A stretch of 64,000 nt of DNA from JALOKP01 sp963800865 (GTDB taxonomy: Bacteria > Acidobacteriota > Polarisedimenticolia > J045): positions 310,001 through 374,000 of the forward strand of contig CAWDCL010000005.1 in NCBI GenBank assembly GCA_963800865.1. The letters are read 5' to 3'. This document shows positions 8,426-17,730 of this stretch, piece by piece (within the stretch, counting starts at the first letter, position 1; the number at the start of each line of letters is the position of its first letter). The translations under genes and the position numbers were made by a program. The notes under the pieces were generated by a model that had not been told where the DNA came from, did no database searches, and saw nothing but the letters and a program-made list of their open reading frames with translations.

Positions 8426-9552
8426 ACCGCGCCCCCGTCGCCCGCTACCGGGCCCAGGCGCCCGATGCCGTCTTCTCGAGCATCGCGCTCGCGCTGCTGC
8501 TCGCCGGCGTGCTGATGTCGGCCTCCGCCCGGGTCTACGCCGAGGCGGTCCATGGCGGCGTGCCGCGCGGGCTCTTCAGTTCCGGCCTGCACCTCTCGGT
8601 CGGGCTGTTCCTGCTCGTGCTGACCGTCGTCGTCGACTACCACCGGCTGGCGCGGCCGGGGACGATCTGGGCGATGCTGATCGGGGTTTCGGTCCTGCTC
8701 GTCGCGGCGCTGCTCGGGCCGGAGATCGGCAACACCCACCGCTGGCTTTCACTCGGCGGCGTGCGCTTCCAGCCCTCGGAACTGACCAAGCCGGTGCTGG
8801 TGCTGGCCCTCGCGGCGGCCCTCCTGCGGACCGGGACGGAGTTGCGGACCGCGCACGGGCTGGCACGGCCGATCGGGATCGCGGCCTGGCTCGGCGCGCT
8901 GGTGCTGGCGGGCAAGGACCTCGGCACGCCGGCCCTGCTGTTCGGCACCACGCTGACCCTGGTGATCGCCGCCGGCGCGCGCTGGCGCCACGTGGCCACG
9001 CTGGTCGCGGCCGGGATCGTGCTCTTCGCGGTCTTTGCGCTGATGGAGCCGTACCGCGTCGCGCGGCTCGCCGGCTTCACCTCGGCGGTGATCTTCGACC
9101 CGCACCGGCTGGGCGACATCCCCTACCAGCTGCAGCAGTCGATCGTGGCGATCGGGTCCGGTGGGCCGCTCGGCCGCGGCTTCGGCGCCTCGACGCAGAA
9201 GGCCTTCTTCCTGCCCGAGGCCGACAACGACTTCATCTTCGCGGTGATCTGCGAGGAGCTGGGCCTGTGGGGGAGCGTGGCGGTCGTCACCGCGTTCCTG
9301 CTGCTGGCGTGGCGCGGCTGGGTCGCCAGCGAGCGCGCGCCGGACGACCTGGGGCGGCTCGTCGCGCTCGGCGCCACGGTGCTGCTGGCCGGGCAGGCGC
9401 TCTGCCACATGGGGGTCGTCACCGGCCTGCTGCCGACCAAGGGGCTGCCGCTGCCGTTCCTCTCGACCGGCGGCAGCTCGGTCGTCGCCAGCTGCATCCT
9501 CGTCGGGCTGGTGCTGAACGTCTCCGTCCGGAGCCGGCGCGATGACGACTGA
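8422..9552 (+). CDS. ftsW: Septal peptidoglycan glycosyltransferase FtsW (SEDS family)
   Basis: 376 residues, about ten membrane segments. SEDS glycosyltransferase that polymerises lipid II at the septum with FtsI. Visible family features are GGVRFQPSEL, the conserved loop with DNDFIFAVICEELG (including a conserved acidic residue), and the C-terminal PTKGLPLPFLSTGGSS. A GTG start overlaps the murD stop; the stop overlaps the murG ATG by about ten bases. Position between murD and murG is the standard order and separates FtsW from RodA, which often sits with PBP2. Confidence 0.95.
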   Translation: MNRAPVARYRAQAPDAVFSSIALALLLAGVLMSASARVYAEAVHGGVPRGLFSSGLHLSVGLFLLVLTVVVDYHRLARPGTIWAMLIGVSVLLVAALLGPEIGNTHRWLSLGGVRFQPSELTKPVLVLALAAALLRTGTELRTAHGLARPIGIAAWLGALVLAGKDLGTPALLFGTTLTLVIAAGARWRHVATLVAAGIVLFAVFALMEPYRVARLAGFTSAVIFDPHRLGDIPYQLQQSIVAIGSGGPLGRGFGASTQKAFFLPEADNDFIFAVICEELGLWGSVAVVTAFLLLAWRGWVASERAPDDLGRLVALGATVLLAGQALCHMGVVTGLLPTKGLPLPFLSTGGSSVVASCILVGLVLNVSVRSRRDDD

Positions 9553-10625
9553 CGCACGCAACGCTCCGATCGTGATCGCCGGCGGCGGAACCGGCGGGCA
9601 CGTCTTTCCGGGGCTGGCGCTGGCCGAAGAGCTGCGCCATCGCCGCCCGGAACGCTCCGTCGCGTGGATCGGCGCGCGCGGCGGGATCGAGGAGCGCCTC
9701 GTGCCGCGGGCGGGGATCCCGCTCACGGTGCTGCCGATGAGCGGCCTCGCGCGCGTCGGCGTGCTCGACCGCGCCCTCGCCGTGGCCCGCGCCGCCTTCG
9801 CGACGCTCCGGCTGGCCGGCCGGTTCCTGGCCGAGCGCCCGGCGCTCGTGGTCGGGGTCGGCGGATTCGCTTCCGGCCCGGCGGTGCTGGCGGCGGCGCT
9901 GCTGCGCGTGCCGACGCTGCTGCTCGAGCAGAACGCCGTGGCCGGGATGACCAACCGCTCGCTCGCGCGCTGGGCCTCCGCCGTGGCGGCGAGCTTCGCG
10001 GAGAGCGCGAAGGACCTCCCGGGGCGGGTCGTCGTGACCGGCAACCCGGTCCGGGCCGAGATCGCCGCGATCCCCGAGCGGGTCCCCGGCCCGGTGCGCC
10101 GCGTGCTCGGCTTCGGCGGCAGCCGCGGCGCGCACGCGCTCAACCTGGCCTGGGCCGGCGCGCTGCCGCGCCTGGCCGGCCTTCCGGTCGCCTTCACGCT
10201 GCAGACCGGCGAGACCGACCTCGCCCTGGTGCGCGATGCCGCGGCCGCCGCGGGGATCGACGCCGAAGTGCTCGCCTTCCTCGACGACCTGCCGGCCCGG
10301 CTGGCTGCTGCCGACCTGGTCGTCTCCCGGGCCGGCGCGACGACCGTCGCCGAGCTGACCGCCGCCGGCCGGGCCGCGGTCCTGGTCCCCTTCCCGCAGG
10401 CCGCCAACGATCACCAGCGCGCGAACGCCCGGGCCCTCGCGGCCCGCGGCGCGGCCCGCGTGCTGGAGCAGAACGAGCTCACCCCCGAACGGCTGGCCGA
10501 ACTGCTGCGCGAGGCGGTGGGCCGAGCCGGGCACGGTCGACGCGATGGCGCGTGCCGCGCGGGGCTGCGGCATCCCGGACGCCGCCGCGCGCGTCGCCGA
10601 CCTGGCCGAGGAGCTGGCCGCATGA
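9542..10625 (+). CDS. murG: Lipid II synthase MurG (frame broken near the 3' end)
   Basis: UDP-GlcNAc transferase on the cytoplasmic face that converts lipid I to lipid II. Motifs: N-terminal GGGTGGHVFPGLALAEEL, LLEQNAVAGMTNR, GGSRGAHALN, and VSRAGATTVAEL followed by PFPQAANDHQ. Read literally, the frame runs on into murC. Dropping one base at about 10522 restores the expected ending (EPGTVDAMARAARG... to AEELAA-stop), with the TGA at 10623-10625 overlapping the murC ATG exactly as at other junctions here. Corrected length is 360 residues, normal for MurG. The extra base is most likely a sequence error in an essential gene. Confidence 0.92.
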
Positions 10626-12017
10626 GATTCGGGCGGGTGCGCAAGGTCCACTTCGTCGGGATCGGCGGCTCGGGCATGAGCGGCATCGCCGAGGTGCTGC
10701 TCAACCTCGGCTACCGGGTCAGCGGCTCCGACCTGAACGAGAACGAATCGACGCGACGGCTGGCGGCGCTGGGGGCCGCGATCACGCTGGGCCACGGGGC
10801 CGCGGCGGTCGCCGGCGCCGACGTCGTCGTCGTCAGCACCGCGATCGACACCGAGAACCCCGAGATCGCCGAGGCGCACCGCCTGCGCGTCCCGGTCATT
10901 CCGCGCGCGGAGATGCTCGGCGAGCTGATGCGGATGAAGTACGCGGTCGCGGTCGCCGGATCGCACGGCAAGACCTCGACGACCTCGATGGTGGCCCAGG
11001 TCCTGACGCGCTGCGGGCTCGACCCGACGGTCGTGATCGGCGGCAAGCTCGAGATGTTCGGCAGCTCGGCCAAGCTCGGAAGCGGCAGCCTGCTGATCGC
11101 CGAGGCCGACGAGAGCGACGGTTCGTTCCTGCGGCTGTTCCCGACCTGGGCGGTCGTGACCGGGATCGACCGCGAGCACCTCGACCACCACGGCGACGAG
11201 GAGCAGCTGCGCGACGCTTTCGTGCGCTTCCTGAAGCGGGTCCCGTTCCACGGCGCGGTCGTCGCCTGCCTGGACGACCCCGGCGTGCAGGCGATCCTGC
11301 CGCGACTCGACCGGCGCGTCGTGACCTACGGCCTCACGGCACAGGCCGACTTCCGGGCGCTCGAGATCGTTCCGCAGGGGTTCGGCGTGCGCTTCACGTT
11401 CCGCCACGCGAACGACGCCCCGATCGCGACGCTGCTCGCCACCCCCGGCCGGCACCAGGTCCAGAACGCGCTCGCCGCGCTGGCCGTGGCGTGGGAGCTG
11501 GGGCTCGCGCTGCCGGTCGCGGCGGCGGCGCTGGAGGGGTTCCCGGGCGCGGATCGCCGCATGACGCGGCGCGGCGAGGCCGGCGGGGTGCTGGTCGTCG
11601 ACGACTACGGCCACCACCCGACCGAGATCCGCGCGACGCTCGCCGCGCTGCGCGAGGCGGTCGCCGAGCGGCGGATCGTCGTGCTGTTCCAGCCGCACCG
11701 CTACTCGCGCCTCGAGGCGCTGTTCGACGACTTCGCGCGCAGCTTCTACGACGCCGACCAGCTGGTCGTGGCCGACGTCTACGCGGCGGGCGAGGCGCCG
11801 CGCCCGGGCGTCGACGCCGAGCGGCTGGCCGCGGCGATCGCCGAGCACGGTCACCGCGGCACGCGCCACGGCGGGCCGCTCGCCGAGACGCGTGAAGATG
11901 ACGCTCGACACGCTGGCCCCGGGCGACGTGCTGCTGACGCTCGGCGCCGGGAGCGTCGGGAAGGTGCACGAAGAGATCCTCCGCGCGCTGGGCGCCGCCG
12001 GCGCGGCACGCGGATGA
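10622..12017 (+). CDS. murC: UDP-MurNAc:L-alanine ligase MurC (frame broken near the 3' end)
   Basis: First Mur ligase, adding L-Ala to UDP-MurNAc. Motifs: VHFVGIGGSGMSGIAEVL, P-loop AGSHGKTSTTSM, EADESDGSFL, DREHLDHHG and DDYGHHPTEI followed by FQPHRYSRL. After residue 423 the literal frame loses similarity and continues into murB; removing one base near 11891 gives VKMTLDTLAPGDVLLTLGAG and a normal C-terminus ending in TGA at 12015-12017, overlapping the murB ATG. Corrected length is 464 residues. As with murG, one extra base is the simplest explanation. Confidence 0.92.
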
Positions 12018-12952
12018 GCGGGGGAACGATGGTCGCGGCGGAGCGCGGGTTCTACGAGGCGGCGGCGGAGCGCGCGGGAGTGCGCGCGCTGGCCGAGGAG
12101 CCGCTCGCGCGCCACACGACGATGCGCGTCGGCGGCCCCGCGCAGTGGTTCTTCCTGCCCGACACGCCGGAGCGGGCGGCGCAGCTGTGGGCCGAGCTTC
12201 GGCGCGGCCCGCTGCCGCTGCGGATCCTCGGCTGGGGCAGCAACGTGGTCGCCGTCGACGAGGGCGTCCGGGCCGCGGTCGTCTGCACCAACGAGCTGCG
12301 CCGCGACCCGGAGCTGCTGGCGGACCACCGGGTCCTGGCCTGGGCCGGCGTGCCGGTGCCGGGGCTCGCGCGCTGGGCCGCGACCCACGGCCTTGCGGGC
12401 CTGGAGTTCGCGGAGGGGATCCCGGCCCAGCTCGGCGGCGCGGTGCGGATGAACGCCGGGGCCAACCGGTCGTCGTTCGCCGAGATCGCCGAGATGGCGC
12501 TCGTGGCGGGCGACGGCGGAACCGTCGTCGAGCGGGCGCTCGGCCCGGCGGACTTCGCCTACCGCGAGAGCTTCGCCTCGCGCGAGCGGCTCTTCGTGCT
12601 CGGCGCCCGGCTGCGCCTCGCGCCGGGCGACCCGGCGGAGATCCGGGCCCGGATGACCGGGTATCGCGACCGGCGGCGCGCCACGCAGCCGATCCAGCTC
12701 CCGTCCGCGGGCTGCGTCTTCGCCAACTACGCCGACCAGTCGGTGGGGGCGCTCGTCGAGCGCCTCGGGCTGAAGGGAGCGCGGCGGGGCGACGCGGAGG
12801 TCTCCACCCTGCACGGCAACTTCATCGTCAACCGCGGGCGCGCCAGCGCGGCCGACGTCCTCGGGCTGCTCGAGGAAGTCCGCGCCGCGCTGACCGCGGC
12901 GACCGGCCGCGCGCCGCGGCTCGAGGTCGAAGTCTGGAGGGACGAGCCGTGA
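12014..12952 (+). CDS. murB: UDP-N-acetylenolpyruvoylglucosamine reductase MurB
   Basis: 312 residues. FAD/NADPH enzyme making UDP-MurNAc in the cytoplasm. Motifs: HTTMRVGGPA, GWGSNVVAVDEGV, GLEFAEGIPAQLGGAVRMNAG (FAD-binding), YRESF, PSAGCVFAN with the catalytic Ser region, and LHGNFIVNRGRAS. The YRESF and C-terminal pattern fit the type II (non-E. coli) subfamily. Start overlaps the corrected murC stop; the stop overlaps the ftsQ GTG. Confidence 0.95.
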   Translation: MSGGTMVAAERGFYEAAAERAGVRALAEEPLARHTTMRVGGPAQWFFLPDTPERAAQLWAELRRGPLPLRILGWGSNVVAVDEGVRAAVVCTNELRRDPELLADHRVLAWAGVPVPGLARWAATHGLAGLEFAEGIPAQLGGAVRMNAGANRSSFAEIAEMALVAGDGGTVVERALGPADFAYRESFASRERLFVLGARLRLAPGDPAEIRARMTGYRDRRRATQPIQLPSAGCVFANYADQSVGALVERLGLKGARRGDAEVSTLHGNFIVNRGRASAADVLGLLEEVRAALTAATGRAPRLEVEVWRDEP

Positions 12953-13836
12953 ACGAGGTGCTCTCCTTCATCCGCCGCCAGCGCAAACCGAAGCGCCGCA
13001 AGGTGGCGCGGCGGCCGCGCTGGATCTGGCCGGCGGCCGCGCTCGGCGCGCTGTGCGCGGCGGCGGGCGTCTGGCTGGGCCTGCGCGCGCTGCTGACCGC
13101 GCCGGTGGTGCGGGTGCACGCGATCGACGTCACCGGCACCGCGCGGCTGACGCCCGACCGTGTCCGGCGCGCCGTGGCCGACGCCGTCGGGCAGCCGATC
13201 CTGCTGCTCGACCTGGACGCCCTGCGCGCGCGGATCGAGGAGGTGGCCGGGGTCAGGGCCGCCGCGATCGCGCGCCACATGCCGGACCTGCTCCAGGTGC
13301 GGGTCGTCGAGCGCGAGGCGGTCCTGCGCACCACGCTCGGCGGCGCGGAGGCGATGCTCGACGCGACCGGCGCGATCTTCCCCGCCGGGCGCGCGCAGGC
13401 CGGCGACGAGCACCTGCCGACGGCGACCGGGTTCGACACGGTGATGGGCGCGGCCCGGCTCATCCCGCGCGACCAGTCGGCGCTGCGCGCCCTGGCGGCG
13501 CTGCGGAAGGCGGCGCCGGCCGTCGCCGCGGTCACGCCGGCGACGTTCGACCTCTCCGAGCCCGACCGGATCGTGCTGACGCTCGAGGGCGAGACACCGC
13601 CCCTCTGGCTCGATCGCGAGCAGCCGGAGCGCAACCTCTCGCAGTTCTTCGCCTGGCGCGAGCGCGTGACCGATCTCGCGACCGGGCGCCCGATCGACCT
13701 GCGGTTCCCGAACCGCCTGACCCTGGTCGCGGTCGAGCCGGCCCCGGAGGCGGCCGTTCCCGCCGCCGCCGCCGAATCCTTCCCCCCGGAAACCACGCCG
13801 GCGCCCGCCGCGCGCCGGACCGCCCTGACGGAATGA
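12949..13836 (+). CDS. ftsQ: Cell division protein FtsQ (POTRA domain)
   Basis: 295 residues. Bitopic division protein of the FtsQLB complex. A strongly basic cytoplasmic N-terminus (RRQRKPKRRKVARRPR) precedes one membrane segment at about 25-45. A POTRA-type domain follows, starting VVRVHAIDVTGTARLTPDRV and continuing with LLDLDALRARIEEVAGV, then the FtsQ/DivIB part ending in a Pro/Ala tail. GTG start overlaps the murB stop; ftsA follows after 8 bases with a GAGGTGA ribosome-binding sequence. Confidence 0.88.
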   Translation: MNEVLSFIRRQRKPKRRKVARRPRWIWPAAALGALCAAAGVWLGLRALLTAPVVRVHAIDVTGTARLTPDRVRRAVADAVGQPILLLDLDALRARIEEVAGVRAAAIARHMPDLLQVRVVEREAVLRTTLGGAEAMLDATGAIFPAGRAQAGDEHLPTATGFDTVMGAARLIPRDQSALRALAALRKAAPAVAAVTPATFDLSEPDRIVLTLEGETPPLWLDREQPERNLSQFFAWRERVTDLATGRPIDLRFPNRLTLVAVEPAPEAAVPAAAAESFPPETTPAPAARRTALTE

Positions 13837-13844
13837 GGTGACGC

Positions 13845-15092
13845 ATGCCCAAGACCAACAACCTGCTGACGTCCATCGACCTGGGCACCCACCGGTGCTG
13901 CTGCGTCATCGCCGAGATCTCCGGACCGGAGTCGGTCGAGGTGATCGGCGTCGGATCGCGCCGCACCGACGGGATCCGCAAGGGGGTGATCGTGAACCTC
14001 GAGGCGCTGGTGGCCTCGATCCGCGGCGCGATCGACCAGGCGGAGTCCGACGCCAACGCGACCGTCCACTCGGTGATCGCCTCGGTCCCGGCCGCCCAGG
14101 CCAAGTCGTTCACCTCGCGCGGCGGGGTCACGGTCGCCGCGCGCGACCGGGTCGTGTCGCGCCGGGACCTCGCCAAGGTCGACGAGATGGTCCGCGCGGT
14201 GCAGATCCCGCCGGGGCAGTCGATCCTCCACGTCGTGCCGCAGGAGTTCACGCTCGACGGCCAGGAGGGGATCCAGGACCCGGTCGGCATGACCGGGTCG
14301 CGGCTCGAGGGGAGCTTCCACGTCGTCACCGTGCCGCAGCAGACCGCGCAGCACGTCGTCACCGCGCTCAACGCCGCGCACATCGACAACGTCGAGTCGC
14401 TGGTCTACCCGCTGCTCGCGTCGAGCGAGGCGGTGCTCACGCGCGAGGAGCGGGACAACGGCGTGTTCCTGATCGACTGCGGCGCGGGGACGACCGACCT
14501 GGCGCTGTTCGAGCGCGGCGCGCTCTGGTTCACCGGCTCCTACCCGGTGGCCGGGGACCTGATCACCAACGACATCTCGATCGGCCTGCGCACCCCGGTG
14601 CCGGAGGCCGAGGCGCTCAAGCGCTCGCAGGCGCGCGCGGTGGCCGGCCTCGACGACGACGTCGTGCTCGAGGTCCCGACGGTCGGGGGCGGCGCCCCGC
14701 GGCTGGTCGCCTGCTCGCTCCTGACGCAGGTCGTCGCGCCGCGGGTGATGGAGATCTTCGAGCTGTCGCGGCAGATCATGGACCGTTTCAAGCTCCACCA
14801 CCGGGCCCGCGCGGGTGCGGTGCTGGTGGGCGGGACCGCGAACCTCGACGGCATCGTCGAGGTCGCCGAAGAGGTCCTGGGCATGCCCGTGCGCGTGGGC
14901 GTGCCGCAGGGCTTCGTCTCGCGGGCGGGCGAGATCGACGCGCCGAGCTTCGCGGGACCGGTGGGGCTGCTGGCGTGGGAGATGCGCGTGGGGCGGCGGC
15001 AGCGGGCTGCCGAGACGGTCGGCCGGAATCCGATCCACCGGATCCGGGAGAGCGTGGGACGGGCTTCGCAGTGGTTCGGACAGATGTTCTGA
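13845..15092 (+). CDS. ftsA: Cell division protein FtsA
   Basis: 415 residues. Actin-like ATPase that tethers FtsZ to the inner membrane. Phosphate-1 motif SIDLGTHRCCCVIAEI, 1C domain with VHSVIASVPAAQ, phosphate-2 FLIDCGAGTTDLALF, adenosine motif VLVGGTANLDG. The last residues (RASQWFGQMF) look like the short C-terminal amphipathic helix by which FtsA binds membrane. Directly upstream of ftsZ, as is usual. Confidence 0.95.
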   Translation: MPKTNNLLTSIDLGTHRCCCVIAEISGPESVEVIGVGSRRTDGIRKGVIVNLEALVASIRGAIDQAESDANATVHSVIASVPAAQAKSFTSRGGVTVAARDRVVSRRDLAKVDEMVRAVQIPPGQSILHVVPQEFTLDGQEGIQDPVGMTGSRLEGSFHVVTVPQQTAQHVVTALNAAHIDNVESLVYPLLASSEAVLTREERDNGVFLIDCGAGTTDLALFERGALWFTGSYPVAGDLITNDISIGLRTPVPEAEALKRSQARAVAGLDDDVVLEVPTVGGGAPRLVACSLLTQVVAPRVMEIFELSRQIMDRFKLHHRARAGAVLVGGTANLDGIVEVAEEVLGMPVRVGVPQGFVSRAGEIDAPSFAGPVGLLAWEMRVGRRQRAAETVGRNPIHRIRESVGRASQWFGQMF

Positions 15093-15121
15093 ACCCGATG
15101 GATCGACGGGAGGCGATGGAA

Positions 15122-16408
15122 ATGGACACCAGGAACGAGAGCACGGGGTCGCGGCAGAAGTTCACGCTCGACGATCTCGAAGAGGCCGGCCGCCTGCCCT
15201 TTGCGGCGCTGGGCGGGCGGACCACGCCGCTGGGCGCCGTGATCAAGGTCGTCGGCGTGGGCGGCGGCGGCAACAACGCGATCAACCGGATGATCGGCGC
15301 CGGGGTCTCGGGCGTCGAGTTCATCAGCGTGAACACCGACATGCAGGCGCTGGAGCTGTCGCGCGCGGCGCGGAAGATCCAGATCGGCGGCCAGCTGACG
15401 CGCGGACTCGGCGCCGGCGCCAAGCCCGAGGTCGGGCGGGACGCCGCGCTCGAGGACACCGAGCGCCTGCTCGACGCGCTCGTCGGCGCCGACATGGTGT
15501 TCGTCACCGCGGGCCTCGGAGGGGGCACCGGGACCGGGGCCTCGCCGATCATCGCCGGCCTCGCAGCCGAGCTGGGCGCGCTCGTCGTGGCGGTCGTCAC
15601 CAAGCCGTTCGGCTTCGAGGGGCGGCGGCGGCGCGACCAGGCCGAGCTGGGCCTGCTCGAGCTGAAGAAGTCGGTCGACACCGTGATCGCGATCCCCAAC
15701 GAGAAGCTGCTGGCCACGGTGGCCCGCGACACCTCGATGCAGAACGCCTTCATGATGGCCGACGACGTGCTGCGCCAGGCCGTCCAGGGGATCTCCGACC
15801 TGATCCTCGTCCCGGGCGACATCAACCGCGACTTCGCGGACGTGCGCACCGTGATGAAGGGGATGGGGATGGCGCTGATGGGGACCGGGATCGCGGAAGG
15901 CGAGCACCGCGCGGTCGCGGCGGCGCAGCAGGCGATCAGCTCCCCGCTGCTCGAGGACACCTCGATCCAGGGGGCGCAGGGGGTGATCTTCAACATCACG
16001 GGTGGCGACGACCTGTCGCTGCACGAGGTCAACGAGGCGGCGCAGATCGTGCACGACGCCTGCGACCCCGACGCCACGATCCTCTTCGGCTACGTCTCAC
16101 GGCCCGAGATGCGAGGCCGGGTCAAGGTGACGGTCATCGCGACCGGCTTCAGCCAGCCGTTCGTCGGTCGCCCGGAACGGACCGAGGGGCCGCGGCTCGT
16201 CCAGGGGCTCGCGACGCCCGCGAAGGCGCCGGCCGAGCTGCCGCTCGAGCTCGACCCGATCCCGGCGCCGATCGTGGCGCCGCAGCGCCTGACCAGCCTC
16301 GAGGACTTCCCGCCGTTCGGCGACGACGGGATGCTGCCCCACCTCGACCGCTCGTCCGACGTCACCGACTACGAGATCCCGACCTACATCCGCCGGATGC
16401 AGGACTGA
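15122..16408 (+). CDS. ftsZ: Cell division GTPase FtsZ
   Basis: About 428 residues. Tubulin homologue forming the Z ring. Shows VVGVGGGGNNAINRM, the GGGTGTGASP signature, the FGFEGRRRR region and the C-terminal conserved peptide EIPTYIRRMQD used for FtsA binding. Three in-frame ATGs (15098, 15116, 15122) exist; 15122 is eight bases after a GGGAGG and is preferred. Even so, a roughly 35-residue extension precedes the GTPase fold, longer than in most FtsZ proteins. The GGDEF gene begins 4 bases downstream. Confidence 0.96.
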   Translation: MDTRNESTGSRQKFTLDDLEEAGRLPFAALGGRTTPLGAVIKVVGVGGGGNNAINRMIGAGVSGVEFISVNTDMQALELSRAARKIQIGGQLTRGLGAGAKPEVGRDAALEDTERLLDALVGADMVFVTAGLGGGTGTGASPIIAGLAAELGALVVAVVTKPFGFEGRRRRDQAELGLLELKKSVDTVIAIPNEKLLATVARDTSMQNAFMMADDVLRQAVQGISDLILVPGDINRDFADVRTVMKGMGMALMGTGIAEGEHRAVAAAQQAISSPLLEDTSIQGAQGVIFNITGGDDLSLHEVNEAAQIVHDACDPDATILFGYVSRPEMRGRVKVTVIATGFSQPFVGRPERTEGPRLVQGLATPAKAPAELPLELDPIPAPIVAPQRLTSLEDFPPFGDDGMLPHLDRSSDVTDYEIPTYIRRMQD

Positions 16409-16412
16409 TCCG

Positions 16413-17489
16413 GTGTCGACCCGCCTGCGCGCGCTGCGACCGGAGGTCCGGCGACGGGTGCTGGTCATCGACGGCGACGCCGCCGTCGCTTCGGCCGTTG
16501 CGCGGCTCTGCCGCACGACGGGGATCGAGGTCGCGCACGCCGAGGATGGCGAGCGCGGCCTGGCCTTCGCCGCCGAGGAGGTCCCGGACCTGATCCTGCT
16601 CGACCTCGCGCTGCCGGGGCGCGACGGGATCGACGTGCTGCCCGACCTGCGCGCCGAGCCCGCGCTGGCTTCGGTCCCGATCGTGGTCGTCTCGGGCCGC
16701 AGCTCGCGCGCGGCGCAGGCGGCCGCCTTCCGCGCCGGGGCCGACGACTTCATCGCCAAGCCGTTCCATGGCGGCGACCTCGACGCGCGCGTGCGCGCCA
16801 ACCTCCGGAAGCGCGACCTCTACCTGCGGCTCGAGCGCACCAACCGGGAGTTGCGTGCGGCCAACGAACGGCTGAGGACCCTCTCCGCGACCGACGAGCT
16901 GACCTCCCTGGCGAACCGCCGCGCGCTCTCCTCCCGGCTCGCGGAGGAGTTCGCCCGGGCCGAGCGGTACGAGACCCCGCTCTCGGTCGTCGCCGCGGAC
17001 CTCGACGGCTTCAAGCAGCTCAACGACACCTACGGTCACGGCGTCGGCGACCGCGTCCTTTCGCAGCTGGCCCGCCGGCTGCGGGCGCTGGCCCGCGCGA
17101 CCGACCTCGTCGCGCGCCTCGGCGGCGACGAGTTCGCCTTCGTGCTCCCGCACACCGGCCTCGCCGACGCGCGCGCCTTCGCCGAGCGCCTGCTCGTCCG
17201 CTTCGACGTCGTCCCGCTCCGCCTTCCCGGCGGCGACGTCATCGCCGTGCGGCTCTCCTGCGGCGTGGCGACGCTGCCCGACAGCGGGCCGGTCGACTCG
17301 CCGGAGGCGTTGCTCGAGGCCGCCGACCGCGCGCTCTACGAAGCCAAGCGGGCCGGCGGCGCGCGCACGGTCTGCGCGCGCCCGGAGCCGATCCCGCGCG
17401 ACCGGCCGCTGCCGCCGGAGCCGCTCGAACGCCTTGCCGAATTTCATCCATCCCGCCGCCAAAGCGGGATGGGCGCACACCCGGACTGA
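16413..17489 (+). CDS. Response-regulator diguanylate cyclase (REC-GGDEF)
   Basis: 358 residues, cytosolic. Receiver domain at about 16-130 with phospho-acceptor Asp64 (LILLDLALPGRDG) and Lys116 (AKPF), then a coiled linker and a GGDEF domain with GGDEF at 237-241 and an RxxD product-inhibition site (R228-D231) five residues upstream. It therefore looks catalytically intact, feedback-inhibited and PleD-like without a second receiver. GTG start is 4 bases after ftsZ, suggesting co-transcription with division genes; no cognate kinase is adjacent. The last 20 or so residues are encoded by hairpin-forming DNA (17449-17471) and look non-native. Confidence 0.93.
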   Translation: MSTRLRALRPEVRRRVLVIDGDAAVASAVARLCRTTGIEVAHAEDGERGLAFAAEEVPDLILLDLALPGRDGIDVLPDLRAEPALASVPIVVVSGRSSRAAQAAAFRAGADDFIAKPFHGGDLDARVRANLRKRDLYLRLERTNRELRAANERLRTLSATDELTSLANRRALSSRLAEEFARAERYETPLSVVAADLDGFKQLNDTYGHGVGDRVLSQLARRLRALARATDLVARLGGDEFAFVLPHTGLADARAFAERLLVRFDVVPLRLPGGDVIAVRLSCGVATLPDSGPVDSPEALLEAADRALYEAKRAGGARTVCARPEPIPRDRPLPPEPLERLAEFHPSRRQSGMGAHPD

Positions 17490-17498
17490 ACGGTCCGG
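17449..17498 (+). terminator. Two consecutive hairpins over the end of the GGDEF gene
   Basis: First a perfect 8-bp stem (CATCCCGC at 17449-17456 with GCGGGATG at 17464-17471, loop CGCCAAA), then a 6-bp stem (CCGGAC at 17481-17486 with GTCCGG at 17493-17498) whose loop contains the TGA stop (17487-17489). There is no T-run, so intrinsic termination is uncertain; a REP-like extragenic palindrome is another reading. Confidence 0.55.
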
Positions 17499-17653
17499 TC
17501 CCGGGGGAAAGGACCCGACGGTGATTCCCGCCGCAACAACCCTCCCGCCACCCCAGGCGCACGTCGCGCCCCGGCCCGCCGGACTTCCCGCCGGCGGCGC
17601 CGCGAACCCACTTCCCTGACCCGGCGGACCTTTCCCCCGCGCTTCTCGCACGA

Positions 17654-17677
17654 AGGGGCGGCCGCGAGGCCGCCCCT
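17654..17677. terminator. Bidirectional terminator hairpin
   Basis: Perfect 10-bp stem (AGGGGCGGCC at 17654-17663 with GGCCGCCCCT at 17668-17677) and a GCGA tetraloop, followed by GCTCTTT on the + strand. It lies between the convergent GGDEF gene and the - strand gene ending at 17731. The 240-base gap 17490-17730 holds nothing else I recognise. Confidence 0.75.
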
Positions 17678-17730
17678 GCTCTTTCCGGGCGCGTACGGCC
17701 CGGGGGTTCGATTCGGAAGAAGGGAGCCGT

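Noticed and set aside
9542..12952. Single 1,136-residue MurG-MurC-MurB fusion protein
   Set aside because: The joins are made of out-of-frame, non-homologous sequence, whereas shifting one base restores normal ends and ATGA overlaps at both places.
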